This document shows positions 1 through 8,271 of a DNA stretch of 23,752 nt, piece by piece. Both the position numbers and the translations under genes were made by a program. Source of the DNA: Verrucomicrobiota bacterium (lineage in GTDB: Bacteria > Verrucomicrobiota > Verrucomicrobiia > Chthoniobacterales > UBA10450); contig QHNB01000067.1 of NCBI GenBank assembly GCA_003217965.1, positions 1 through 23,752 of the forward strand. Direction: 5' to 3'. The notes beneath the pieces are model-generated. The model was given only the letters and a program-made list of their open reading frames with translations, ran no database searches and was not told where the DNA came from. Within the stretch, counting starts at the first letter, position 1; every line of letters begins with the position of its first letter.

Positions 1-208
1 GTTTCCCCCGATCCAAGGTGCGCGAGTTTGGCAGCGATGGGAGGCGATTTTACAACCAGAGTCAGGATTTCATCGTGGCCGGTCATGCCAAAGTCTTGAT
101 GAAGTTGCGCCTCCTGCAATTCCTCGCCTTGCAGCGGTTTTCGCCGTTTCGCAGGAATCGACCGATGGGCTACCGAACCGAATGGAAACGTATCGAGATA
201 CCGATCGT

Positions 209-817
209 CTATTTCGTAATTGTTACCGGCGTGCCGACTGAAACCGACTTAAAGAAATTTTCAGCCATGAATTCCGGCATCCGAATGCAACCATGTGAAG
301 CGGGATAGCCAGGAAGATAGCCGGCGTGCATTCCGACGCCGCCAACGATCCGCATGAAGTACGGCATTGGTGCGCCTTTGAAATGTGTCCCGGGCGGCTT
401 CGGATCTTTTCCGAGTTCGACGTTTGCTTTCACCACGTTATCCGCGGCATCGACGTAATCGCCGTACTTGCTGGAGACGTGGTTCAGATCCTTTTGCACA
501 ATGGAGAAGTGACCGTTGGGCGTATTTAATCCTTCACGCCCGGTGGATAGTTGCGAGATGCCGACTAACTGGCCGCTTTTGTAGAAATAAGCGCGTTGCT
601 CGCCCAAGCTGATCCTTACCGTCGGTTTGCCCGCCGAAGGATCGCCGTCCCAATAGGAGACGTTATCCTGCGGCGCACCGCTTGAAACTGGGCCGGCACC
701 GTAAACCCCACCCAAATACTGGGTTTGGTAAGCTTCCTCCGATTCACAGCCAATCAGGGCAACCGAAAAGAGGGCAGCTCCGAACAGGGGAAGAGCTCGC
801 TTAGCGCTAAATCTCAT
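209..817 (-). CDS. L,D-transpeptidase (YkuD domain) lipoprotein
   Basis: This 202-aa protein should cross-link peptidoglycan (3-3 cross-links) or attach proteins to it, from the periplasmic face of a membrane. The N-terminus is basic and then hydrophobic and ends in a lipobox, LIGC, with the lipidated Cys at residue 24, so it is probably a lipoprotein. The YkuD domain covers about residues 65-201. It ends in the family signature: GMHAG (His164), then SHGCIRM with the catalytic Cys177 and conserved Arg179. Residues 25-60 are a Gly/Ser-rich linker. The ATG at 817 is the natural start because it puts the signal sequence at the very N-terminus. I see no strong Shine-Dalgarno. It diverges from the fmdB-like gene. 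A separate peptidoglycan-binding protein lies about 1.3 kb away, but nothing shows the two act together. The family call is firm; the exact substrate is unknown. Confidence 0.93.
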   Translation of the reverse strand: MRFSAKRALPLFGAALFSVALIGCESEEAYQTQYLGGVYGAGPVSSGAPQDNVSYWDGDPSAGKPTVRISLGEQRAYFYKSGQLVGISQLSTGREGLNTPNGHFSIVQKDLNHVSSKYGDYVDAADNVVKANVELGKDPKPPGTHFKGAPMPYFMRIVGGVGMHAGYLPGYPASHGCIRMPEFMAENFFKSVSVGTPVTITK

Positions 818-952
818 GGTTGGGCAAGGACGTTCACCGTCGATTCTCCAAAGTCAAGGAAGCGGCTAAGAAGCAGGAACCGGACGCGCAAAGAGATTGT
901 CCGGCTTGAATTTTGCTTCCGAAGCATCTACTTGCGACTGATCAATCAAACT

Positions 953-1273
953 ATGCCCACTTATGAATATGCCTGCGAAAAATGCGGGCAAAATTTTGAG
1001 GCATTTCAATCGATGCGGGACGAGCCATTTCGGGAGTGCCCGAAGGACCTTTGCCGGCTCAAAAAATGGGGTCACGGTAAGGTGAAACGACTGCTTGGCG
1101 CTGGTGCTGGGATCCTTTTCCGAGGATCGGGCTTCTACATCACTGATTATCGGAGCAACTCGTACCGGGAAGCGGCGAAAAAGGAATCCCCTCCTTCTTC
1201 TACCGAGAAACCAAAAACGGAAACTAAAACCGAATCGAAATCAGCCACCGCGAAATCGGAGAAAAAGGAATGA
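953..1273 (+). CDS. FmdB-family zinc-ribbon protein
   Basis: A 106-aa protein beginning MPTYEYAC, the hallmark of the FmdB/CxxC_CxxC_SSSS zinc-ribbon family. Visible cysteines are C8 and C11 (CEKC) and C29 and C34 (CPKDLC), a plausible Zn site with a longer second knuckle than the usual CxxC. The segment LLGAGAGILFRGSGFYITDY (about 47-66) is the conserved FmdB continuation with the typical GSGFY ending. From about residue 70 the tail is a charged Lys/Glu/Ser/Thr-rich low-complexity stretch. The frame is open well upstream, but the ATG at 953 is chosen because the family always starts here. The gene overlaps the next one by 4 bp (ATGA), so the two are very likely translationally coupled. The family is often called a regulator, but its biochemical role is not established. 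Confidence 0.88.
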   Translation: MPTYEYACEKCGQNFEAFQSMRDEPFRECPKDLCRLKKWGHGKVKRLLGAGAGILFRGSGFYITDYRSNSYREAAKKESPPSSTEKPKTETKTESKSATAKSEKKE

Positions 1274-2028
1274 CCGCAGCAACAACCGTCACTCTAACTT
1301 GCCCTGAATGCCGGCACGAGAATGAAATCGAGCGGATTTTTTGCCATTCCTGCGGAGCTCGTCTCGACCGATCGGCGTTGTCCGCACGCAAAATGCCTCA
1401 GACGGAGGCGCCGGAAGAGATTCAGAAACGCGTGCAGGGGATGTTTAATCAGCGCAAAGCGAGAATCCGCTCCTTATTGCTGCAAGCTCTGAAACTGACA
1501 TTGGCAGCGGGAGTTGCTGCGATGGTGGTAGAAATGCTGATCCCTCCGGAGGTTCCCAGCCAGAAAAAATCCGACAATCTTCCCCCACACATCAATTTGG
1601 ATCTCGAAATGATGATCCAATATCACCGGCCACCATTCCTGCGCTATGACGAGGAGGGCGTAAATGGATTTATTGCGAATACCTTAAGGACCCAAAAAGG
1701 AAAACTTAATCATCCACTCGTTGATTTTAATCGCGCGATCGTCCGCTTCGATAACGGCCGTTGTGGCCTGACGATGGAACGTTCCATTTTCGGCTACTCC
1801 TTCTACACGACTGGGATTTATACCGTGGAGCTGCGGGACGGTAAGTTAAGTAGCTTCGCTAGCGGCGGCTCAATCGGCCGCCTGCAAATCCACCCACAAT
1901 TGATGAAATATGCCGGATTTCTCTTTGGTGATTTTGTCACCGCGATGCAACGGGAAGCTAAGCAGCTATCACGAATCGGTTCGATTGAATTCCAGGACAA
2001 AGAAGTGATCTTCGCCGCTCCGCGGTAA
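1270..2028 (+). CDS. Zinc-ribbon, single-pass membrane protein of unknown function
   Basis: A 252-aa protein that I cannot assign beyond its architecture. Residues 11-28 form a zinc ribbon with C11, C14, C25 and C28 (CPEC...CHSC), followed by a polar linker (30-65). A hydrophobic segment at about 69-91 is probably a membrane span. A C-terminal soluble domain (about 105-252) is rich in beta-prone and aromatic residues. The zinc ribbon is expected in the cytoplasm and the C-terminal domain across the membrane; this is inferred from the Lys/Arg-rich flank before the span. The start overlaps the stop of the fmdB-like gene as ATGA, so expression is probably coupled, and two consecutive zinc-ribbon proteins suggests a shared process. 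No catalytic motif is visible. Confidence 0.8.
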   Translation: MTAATTVTLTCPECRHENEIERIFCHSCGARLDRSALSARKMPQTEAPEEIQKRVQGMFNQRKARIRSLLLQALKLTLAAGVAAMVVEMLIPPEVPSQKKSDNLPPHINLDLEMMIQYHRPPFLRYDEEGVNGFIANTLRTQKGKLNHPLVDFNRAIVRFDNGRCGLTMERSIFGYSFYTTGIYTVELRDGKLSSFASGGSIGRLQIHPQLMKYAGFLFGDFVTAMQREAKQLSRIGSIEFQDKEVIFAAPR

Positions 2029-2033
2029 ACAAT

Positions 2034-2068
2034 TGCCGGCGGGCCGCTTTCGCTACCACCCGCCGGCA
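2034..2068. terminator. Hairpin between convergent genes, possible bidirectional terminator
   Basis: TGCCGGCGGG at 2034-2043 pairs perfectly with CCCGCCGGCA at 2059-2068, a 10-bp GC-rich stem with a 15-nt loop. It sits in the 58-bp gap between the zinc-ribbon gene (+) and the peptidoglycan-binding gene (-). There is no good T-run on either side (only AATTGTTT when read leftward), so it is either a weak intrinsic terminator or simply a 3' stabilising hairpin. Confidence 0.5.
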
Positions 2069-2086
2069 CCCCGAACCTCGATTGTT

Positions 2087-2596
2087 TTAGGCAAGTCCCA
2101 TCCTGGCCAACAGACGACCATCAATTCGTCCATCAACCGGCAACCCGTGCCTATATTCGTAGGCCCGGATTGCATAGCGGGTGCGCCGCCCGATCACGCC
2201 ATCGATCGGACCCGTATAATAGCCAGCACGGGCCAGCCGAGCTTGAACGCGCGCAACGATCGATCGACCATAGCCGCGATAGACCGTGCCATGGTAGTAG
2301 TACGGATCGCCCCTGTAGTAGCCGCCATATCCGTACCCATTACTATACGGGCTGTAGCCGTAGGCGTAAGGGTAGCCGCCGTAACCATAGTATCCGCCGT
2401 AGAATGGCGCCCCAAACCCCAGGCCAATGCCCAACGACGTGCTGCTCTCACGATAATGATTTCTCCAATGTTTACCGGTGCTGGCGACGATCGGTCTCCC
2501 GTCAGACGTTGTTTCTACAACGCGTTTTTTCGCGATCGCCGGCACCGCTAGCGAAAGCAATGCGAGAGCACTCAGTATTAGCAATTTTGCTTTCAT
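2087..2596 (-). CDS. Secreted Gly/Tyr-rich protein with C-terminal peptidoglycan-binding domain
   Basis: A 169-aa exported protein. Residues 1-22 form a signal peptide (MKAKLL, Leu/Ala core, AIA before the likely cut). Residues 55-110 are a low-complexity Gly/Tyr-rich segment made of YGGY-like units. Residues about 110-165 match the PG_binding_1 fold: RVQARLARAGYY, then GPIDGVIG, then an AIRAYE helix and a GLPVDGR turn. It probably attaches non-covalently to the cell wall. The ATG at 2596 is chosen over upstream in-frame starts because it begins the signal peptide directly and has GAGGG just upstream (ATGAGGGTTATG). A decayed copy of the same gene lies immediately upstream on the same strand. 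The role of the Tyr-rich region is unknown; surface adhesion or a structural role are possibilities only. Confidence 0.85.
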   Translation of the reverse strand: MKAKLLILSALALLSLAVPAIAKKRVVETTSDGRPIVASTGKHWRNHYRESSTSLGIGLGFGAPFYGGYYGYGGYPYAYGYSPYSNGYGYGGYYRGDPYYYHGTVYRGYGRSIVARVQARLARAGYYTGPIDGVIGRRTRYAIRAYEYRHGLPVDGRIDGRLLARMGLA

Positions 2597-2660
2597 AACC
2601 CTCATTGATTTAGACGAAGCCGGAACGAATTCTTTCAAACTTTTTCCGCAAAATCGAGGA

Positions 2661-3194
2661 TCACGATCGATCCGAAAGACGAGCAATCCGCCCGTCCGCC
2701 GGCAATCCATGGATGCGTTCGTAAATACGGATGGCATATTCTTGGAGTTCGATCTCCGAGGACGCCATCAATGGGACCGCGATAAATGCCGGCCCTGGCC
2801 AGTCGTCGGCGGACTCGCGCAATCAGAGCAGCCTCGCGGTCGCCCAAAGCGCGGCCCCGTCAGATATTGCCGGAATAACTTTCCTTCTGGTATCCACCGC
2901 ACTCGTATTCGTCTCCGTCCGAGTAGAATCCGGGGTAGGGATAATATCCGCCCTAGTGTTCAGGATAGAAGCCACCATAAAACGGGAAACCGAACCCGAT
3001 CGCGAAGTTCCATCCGGAACCGCCAAAGCAGTTGCGACCTCGCCATTCGTGACCACGAAAGCCCGCCATGTCCTCTCCAATTCCCCGAGCCGCCCCCAGT
3101 TCCGGCGGCCGCCGTTCCAGCTATCGGCCAGTGCCGACGGTGCCGTCACCGCAAGGCAAGCGATGACCACCAGGTTCAATGATTTGCATTTTAT
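2661..3194 (-). pseudogene. Decayed tandem paralogue of the Gly/Tyr-rich peptidoglycan-binding protein
   Basis: All the parts of the neighbouring intact gene can be read here in order, but in broken frames. The signal peptide (KSLNLVVIACLAVTAPSALA) begins with ATA at 3192-3194 where ATG is expected. A frame change near 3070-3110 leads into a Gly/Phe/Tyr-rich stretch (IGFGFPFYGGFYPEH) that is interrupted by TAG at 2953-2955 and TGA at 2860-2862. Then comes a clear peptidoglycan-binding repeat (RVRRRLARAGIY, GPIDGVLGDRT). A further frame change near 2742-2752 is needed to read its end (YAIRIYERIHGLPADGR), which stops at TGA 2661-2663. This amounts to two frameshifts, two internal stops and a lost start, so it is a pseudogene rather than a single sequencing error. 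It most likely arose by tandem duplication. Confidence 0.85.
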
Positions 3195-3319
3195 GGCCGT
3201 GGTTTTCCGATCAAACTCCTCACCGAAGCGTTGTTCGCTTCGCCTGAAAAATTGACACGATTTTTTCCTAATAAGTCGCGCTCGAAATTTGCCTACTAAA
3301 GGCCTAACCTCGGCCAATT

Positions 3320-4618
3320 GTGAGATTCTCTAATCCGACCTTTCTCCATCTCATCGGCGTCATTCTAATGACTGGTGGCGTCGCTACGGTTTCCGGTGTT
3401 CCTTTCGAGCGCAGTGTAAGCAGCTCGCGCCAATTTATCGTGTTCGGCGCCGACCCGCGCCTGCGTGGTGCCATTGCTGATCTGGCTGAGCACTCGAAAC
3501 AGAATGTGCTCGCCCTTTTGCAACGGGACGACAACTGGTTGGTCCCGATCCTGTTAAATATTGAACAACCCCAAACGAACCTGCCGGAGACTCCTTTGGC
3601 AGCGCTTACCTTCAGTCAAACCGGCTCTGGATTAAAAATCCAATTAGATCTTTTGATCACGCCTGAAGTCGACCCAGCGGTGGTAAAGCGTGAGCTGGTA
3701 CGCGCGATTTTACTCGAGATCGCCTATCGGGGATCACCTTTGTTGCCAGCAGGCGTGTCCTATGTGCCGCCGCCCGATTGGATCATCAATGGGATTCTTA
3801 GTTTGCGCGACGAATCGCCGGCCGCACTTGCCGCTCTCGAGAGCCTCAGCGCTCATCCGGTGCCGTTGAGGGGTTTTCTTGCTCAGCGACCGGAACTCCT
3901 CGATTCACAATCGGTTAGTCTGTATCGCGCCTGCGCGCGCTCATTGGTAAATATCCTGACGCAACACACCGGAGGTCGCACACAGTTGCACCATTACATC
4001 ACTGACTTGCCGCACGCCTCATCCGATCCGCTGGCCGATTTACAGGCCCATTTTCCCTGGCTTGGAAACCGGGAGAAAGAGACCGAGCAAATTTGGAACG
4101 CACTGGTCGCGCGCCTCGGGAACGAACAACGTTCTCTGCTGAATACATTCTCCTCCACTTCGCAACAATTGGATGAACTCCTCCAGACCAAGGTGGCGAA
4201 GGATCACGCCGGAAAAAATGCTTTGACACTCGATGAAGCCGTGCGCGTGGCACGTCCGCTGGTCGACATCCCTGCGGCGCGCAAGCTGGCGCAGCGTTTG
4301 ATGCTCCTGGCCGTTCGCGCTCATCCACTGTTGCGTCCAGTCGTCCTCGATTATCGATTGATGGCGCAATCTTTAGCAGCTAAAAAATGGCATGGTCTAT
4401 CCAGACGAGCAGCCGCGACCGTGCAGTTGCGGGAGCGGGTGTCTTCCCGGATGCGCGAAGCCGAGGACTTCATGAATTGGTTCGAGGCGACGCAAGCGAG
4501 CACGTCGAGTGGCGATTTCGAGGACTACGTCCGGGCCGCGCGGACGACCGAGGAGGTTACTCGACGCCGTGACGCGATCTCGGTTTATCTCGATGCCATG
4601 GAATTGCAGTTTCAGTAG
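3320..4618 (+). CDS. Secreted protein of unknown function, possible inactive gluzincin-like scaffold
   Basis: A 432-aa protein that I do not recognise. It starts with GTG at 3320 (MRFSNPTFLHLIGVILM), which gives a signal peptide of about 25 residues. The mature protein is mixed alpha/beta to about residue 115, then almost entirely helical, and the last third is rich in Arg, Ala and Leu. Residues 124-137 (RELVRAILLEIAYR) followed by PPPDWIINGIL at 150-160 recall the helix plus P-x-W-l-x-x-G-l pattern of gluzincin-type (peptidase MA-like) metallopeptidases. However, the zinc-binding HExxH is absent, so any relation would be to a non-catalytic relative. That reading is inference. It stands alone between the decayed paralogue and the Minf_1886 gene. 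An internal ATG at residue 17 is a less likely start because it would remove most of the signal peptide. Confidence 0.75.
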   Translation: MRFSNPTFLHLIGVILMTGGVATVSGVPFERSVSSSRQFIVFGADPRLRGAIADLAEHSKQNVLALLQRDDNWLVPILLNIEQPQTNLPETPLAALTFSQTGSGLKIQLDLLITPEVDPAVVKRELVRAILLEIAYRGSPLLPAGVSYVPPPDWIINGILSLRDESPAALAALESLSAHPVPLRGFLAQRPELLDSQSVSLYRACARSLVNILTQHTGGRTQLHHYITDLPHASSDPLADLQAHFPWLGNREKETEQIWNALVARLGNEQRSLLNTFSSTSQQLDELLQTKVAKDHAGKNALTLDEAVRVARPLVDIPAARKLAQRLMLLAVRAHPLLRPVVLDYRLMAQSLAAKKWHGLSRRAAATVQLRERVSSRMREAEDFMNWFEATQASTSSGDFEDYVRAARTTEEVTRRRDAISVYLDAMELQFQ

Positions 4619-4717
4619 ATCAGGTGATTTGATCGGATAGAGCCCGGAATTTTAGAGCACGATTTGCTCGGCCGAAACTTGCCCGCTATCGTGCTCCGTC
4701 CAAAGGCGCATTTAGCA

Positions 4718-5149
4718 ATGCAGAAAATTGGCTTTACTGAGGCACTCGATTCGATCGTTGCAGCTGATCCGCGTTATCAGCGCGATGCTTACATTTTCCT
4801 GCGCGATGCACTCGATTATACCACCAAGCAGCAGAAAAAAATCAAAGGCGCTACGGTGCGCCACGTAGCCGGGCCGGAGCTCCTCCAGGGCGTGCGCGAG
4901 TACGCGTTAAAGGAATTCGGACCAATGGCGTTAAGTGTTTTTTCTTTCTGGGGGATTCACCGCTGCGAAGATATTGGCCACATGGTCTTCAACCTTATCG
5001 GGGCTGGGATTTTCGGGAAGACGGACGAAGATTCGATGGAAGACTTCAGAGAAGTTTATGACTTCCACGAAGCGTTCGTGAAACCTTTCGAGCCCGAGAC
5101 CCCCAGGCAGAATCTTCCGCCAAGTCTGTCAGCCCCGAAACCAGTGTAA
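4718..5149 (+). CDS. Minf_1886 family protein
   Basis: A 143-aa soluble protein matching the Minf_1886 family, small conserved proteins known to me mainly from Verrucomicrobia and Planctomycetes. Recognisable parts are FTEALDSIVAADPRY at the N-terminus, DAYIFLRDALDYT (23-35), and the core FWGIHRCEDIGHMVFNLI (77-94) with DSMEDFREVYDF at 105-116. The tail after 123 is Pro-rich and probably disordered. No function is established; the family has no known catalytic motif. An upstream in-frame TTG at 4664 exists, but the ATG at 4718 gives the family's usual N-terminus. It reads in the same direction as the M16 peptidase, 40 bp upstream of it, so the two may share a transcript. Confidence 0.85.
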   Translation: MQKIGFTEALDSIVAADPRYQRDAYIFLRDALDYTTKQQKKIKGATVRHVAGPELLQGVREYALKEFGPMALSVFSFWGIHRCEDIGHMVFNLIGAGIFGKTDEDSMEDFREVYDFHEAFVKPFEPETPRQNLPPSLSAPKPV

Positions 5150-5189
5150 CGCGCGTTCGGAAGCTGAGGCGCGTCTTGTCTATTTCCTC

Positions 5190-7790
5190 ATGGCCAATGC
5201 TGCAAATCTAAATTCCGCGGCCAACGCGGAATCGCCGATCATCACATTTCCTCCGAATACGGCACAAAGATGGGTGCTGCCCAATGGACTCACCGTCATC
5301 GTTCAGGAAGATCATTCGGCGCCGGTGGCAAGTGTCCAAGCCTGGTGCGCGACGGGCAGCATTCACGAGGACAAACATCTTGGAGCCGGCCTATCGCACA
5401 TTTTGGAGCACATGCTCTTTAAAGGAACGAAAACCCGAGCCACGAGCGAGATCGCGCAGAAAATCCAAGATGTCGGCGGACACATTAACGCCTACACGTC
5501 CTTTGATCGCACCGTTTTTTGGATCGATCTGCCCAAGGATGGCGTCGGAAGCGCTCTGGACATTCTAGCCGATGCCATGATGAATTCCACCTTGCCAGCG
5601 GAAGAGTACGCTAAAGAACAGGAAGTCATCCGACGCGAGTTTGCCATGGGCTTGGATGACCCGGATCGCACAATCACACAGCTGCTATTTGCGACTGCTT
5701 TTCAACAGCACCCGTATCGTTTTCCCGTGATTGGATTGATCGATATCTACAACCAGCTCGGGCAGGAGCAGGTGAGGGAATACTACAAACGCCGCTACGT
5801 GCCCAATAATCTGACGTTTGTTATCGTGGGACATGTCGATGCCACGAAAATCCGGCAGGATCTGGAGAGGCTCTTTAAGGATCATCCGGCCCAATCACTA
5901 CAGCCGATCTACATCCCGCCCGAGCCGAAGCAGCTTGGCCGTCGCGAACTGCATAGCGAATTTGCCACTGAGTTGACGCATCTTGCGATGGCGTGGCATG
6001 TCCCAGAAATTGCCCATCCGGATGTGCCCGCGCTTGACATTTTGGCCCTTGTTCTCGGGGATGGCCGCAGCTCGCGATTGTATCGCCAAGTGCGTGAAGA
6101 GGCGGGCCTCGCGTTTGGAATCGAGGCATTCTCTTACACTCCCGGTGAACCGGGTCTCCTTGGAGTGGACGCAATCTCTGCTCCACAGAATCGCGAGGCT
6201 ACCCAGCAATTGATCCTGCAAATTGTTGATCGGGTGCAACAAAGCGGGATCGCGGCGGAGGAATTGGCTAAAGCCAAGAAAATTGCGCTCGCTCAGGAAC
6301 TCGGTTCGCTTGCGACGATGCGCGGCCAGGCCTCAGACCTCGGGACAAACTGGTTCCTCACGCGAAGCCTGAATTTCACCCGCCAGTACCTGAGTAATAT
6401 TCAGCAGGTCAGCCTCGACGACGTGACCCGGGTCGCCCAGGAGTATTTGACGGACGAAAATCTCACAATCGTTTCGCTCAATCCCAAACGGTCTCTTGCT
6501 CAAAGAAATGGCGTAGTTAGCCGTCTGGCCGCGGGAGAAATTCAGAAGTTTGAACTCCCGAACGGCTTGCGTGTGCTGGTCCGTGAAGATCGGCGCCTCC
6601 CTATCATCGCCATGTCAGCGGTTTTTCGCTGCGGGTTGCTCGCGGAAACGCCGGAAGTAAACGGGATTACCCGCTTGACAGCGAAAACCTTGCTTAAAGG
6701 GACGAAGACTCGCACTGGCGCCCAGATTGCCGACCAGCTCGAGGCCGTGGGCGGCGAAATTGCCGTCCAAACTGGTAACAACAGTTTTGCCGTGAACCTG
6801 CATGTGACTCAACCCGATCTCGCACTTGCCGCTGATATTCTGGCTGACGTGCTTTTGAATGCGACCATGCCTGCTCAGGCGGTCGAGCGTGAAAAGGAAA
6901 TTCAGCTCGCGAAAATCAGGGAAGCGGATGAACAACCAATTTCGATCGCCCGAAATATTTTGCGGAGGGCACTTTTTCCGGGGCATCCATTTGCTTTACG
7001 CTCGGTAGGGTCTGCTGAATCAGTTTCACGGCTCAGTTCGAAGGATCTCTTGGCGTTCCGCGATCGTTACGTCGTTGCCAGGAACGGCGTCATCGCGGTC
7101 TTTGGGAACGTGAAGGCGGCGGATGTCGAAAAATTATTCGAGCAAAAACTCGGCTCGATGCATCCCGGTGAACTTGCGCTGACAAATGCACCGACAACAC
7201 CATGGCTAGCAAAATCCAAAACGGTGCAGGCGGAACGTGACAAGACGCAAGCGGTGCTGATGCTTGGTTATCGCGGCGCCGACATTTTTGATCCAGACCG
7301 CTACGTCCTGGAGTTGATCGACGAGGCAAGCAGCGACATGGGCTCGCGTTTGTTCATTCGTATTCGTGAGCAAATGGGTTTGGCCTATTTCGTTGGCGCG
7401 GGCCAGATGCAGGCGCTGGTTCCGGGGTTATTTGCATTCTATCTTGGCACTGATCCGGAGAGGGTGGAGGAGGTGACCACAGCTTTCCTTGACGAGGTGC
7501 GAGAACTTTCGGCTAACGGCTTGACTCAGGCAGAACTGGCCCGAGCAAAGAAAAAGTTGATTGGCCAACAACAGATCGCAAACCAAAGTAATGATATCTT
7601 CGCCTACATGAGCGCCTTGGATGAAATCTATGGTTTGGGATTTGACCACTACAAGAAACTTGAAGCCAAAGTCACTGTTGTCACTCCTGCCGATATCAAG
7701 CGCGTAGCTTCCAAATATTTTGGGGGGCAGCCCCATGTCCTGGCAATTGTTCGACCACCAGGAACGGGGCGAGGGACGAAAGGTAAATAG
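5190..7790 (+). CDS. M16 (pitrilysin/MPP-like) zinc peptidase, fused two-half form
   Basis: An 866-aa protein made of two M16 halves in one chain. Half one (about 25-430) carries the inverted zinc motif HILEH: His70, Glu73 and His74. The third ligand is probably Glu150 in VIRREFAMGLDDP, at the expected spacing. Half two (about 445-860) starts again with ELPNGLRVLVRED but reads GITRLTAKTLLKGT where HxxEH would be, so it is catalytically dead. This matches the usual clamp of one active and one inactive half. M16 enzymes degrade or process unfolded peptides inside a closed chamber. No signal peptide is visible: the N-terminus is polar (MANAANLNSA). The protein is therefore cytoplasmic unless exported by another route. 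The ATG at 5190 lacks a strong Shine-Dalgarno. The DUF1844 gene begins 1 bp after the stop. Confidence 0.95.
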   Translation: MANAANLNSAANAESPIITFPPNTAQRWVLPNGLTVIVQEDHSAPVASVQAWCATGSIHEDKHLGAGLSHILEHMLFKGTKTRATSEIAQKIQDVGGHINAYTSFDRTVFWIDLPKDGVGSALDILADAMMNSTLPAEEYAKEQEVIRREFAMGLDDPDRTITQLLFATAFQQHPYRFPVIGLIDIYNQLGQEQVREYYKRRYVPNNLTFVIVGHVDATKIRQDLERLFKDHPAQSLQPIYIPPEPKQLGRRELHSEFATELTHLAMAWHVPEIAHPDVPALDILALVLGDGRSSRLYRQVREEAGLAFGIEAFSYTPGEPGLLGVDAISAPQNREATQQLILQIVDRVQQSGIAAEELAKAKKIALAQELGSLATMRGQASDLGTNWFLTRSLNFTRQYLSNIQQVSLDDVTRVAQEYLTDENLTIVSLNPKRSLAQRNGVVSRLAAGEIQKFELPNGLRVLVREDRRLPIIAMSAVFRCGLLAETPEVNGITRLTAKTLLKGTKTRTGAQIADQLEAVGGEIAVQTGNNSFAVNLHVTQPDLALAADILADVLLNATMPAQAVEREKEIQLAKIREADEQPISIARNILRRALFPGHPFALRSVGSAESVSRLSSKDLLAFRDRYVVARNGVIAVFGNVKAADVEKLFEQKLGSMHPGELALTNAPTTPWLAKSKTVQAERDKTQAVLMLGYRGADIFDPDRYVLELIDEASSDMGSRLFIRIREQMGLAYFVGAGQMQALVPGLFAFYLGTDPERVEEVTTAFLDEVRELSANGLTQAELARAKKKLIGQQQIANQSNDIFAYMSALDEIYGLGFDHYKKLEAKVTVVTPADIKRVASKYFGGQPHVLAIVRPPGTGRGTKGK

Positions 7791-7791
7791 C

Positions 7792-8205
7792 ATGGCGGAA
7801 GTTCAGACGGCAACTAATTCGGGCGAAGTAGCGCAGCGTTTCATCGAGTTTGTTATAATGCAGGCGCAACACGCCGCCCTTTTTCTCGGGCAGATTCCTA
7901 ATCCGCAAAGTGGAAAGCCGGAGGTGAATCTGGAAATGGCCAAGATGTTCATCGATCAATTGGCTATGATTCAGGAAAAAACGCGTGGCAACTTAAGCAG
8001 TGAAGAGGGGGCGGTCTTACGTAACACCCTGGCGAATTTGCAACTGGCCTATGTAGAACTTGCCCGCGATGGTTCGCCAGCTCCTCCCGAGTCAAAGCCT
8101 TCTCCGAGTGCTTCGGGCGATTCGGCGCCGAACGCGGAGGCACCCTCTTCGGCGGAAGCCGAGGCTGAGTCGCGCAAGAAGTTCAGCAAGAGCTACGGCT
8201 CGTAA
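7792..8205 (+). CDS. DUF1844 domain protein
   Basis: A 137-aa protein. Residues about 15-92 match DUF1844: a helix (FIEFVIMQAQHAALFLGQIP), the linker NPQSGKPEVNLEMAKMFID, and a helix ending in LANLQLAYVEL. The C-terminal 45 residues are Pro/Ser/Ala/Glu-rich and probably disordered. The frame is open upstream into the M16 gene, but the ATG at 7792 is supported by AAAGGT 9-10 nt before it and by the family's normal N-terminus. The 1-bp gap after the M16 stop strongly suggests one operon and translational coupling. The biochemical role of DUF1844 is unknown. Linkage to the peptidase hints at a shared process, but this is inference only. Confidence 0.88.
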   Translation: MAEVQTATNSGEVAQRFIEFVIMQAQHAALFLGQIPNPQSGKPEVNLEMAKMFIDQLAMIQEKTRGNLSSEEGAVLRNTLANLQLAYVELARDGSPAPPESKPSPSASGDSAPNAEAPSSAEAEAESRKKFSKSYGS

Positions 8206-8271
8206 CCCTACCTGCGGACAGAGGGGAATGCTCGGCGCGCGCTTTCGCTGACTCATATCCGTAGTAGAGGC

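Noticed and set aside
1..255. Leftward open frame running off the left edge (reads ...NYEIDDRYLDTFPFG... to the window end), possibly the beginning of a gene.
   Set aside because: No ATG, GTG or TTG with a workable Shine-Dalgarno fits, the frame overlaps the L,D-transpeptidase end, and faint resemblance to a known family could not be confirmed. Too little sequence to call.
18..308. Rightward 96-codon frame at the left edge.
   Set aside because: Overlaps the L,D-transpeptidase on the other strand, basic low-information composition, no recognisable domain.
2478..3255. Long rightward frames antiparallel to the Gly/Tyr-rich gene and its decayed copy.
   Set aside because: They are the complement of Gly/Tyr/Arg-rich coding sequence, which lowers stop frequency; no domain or signal sequence, and the minus-strand homology explains the DNA better.
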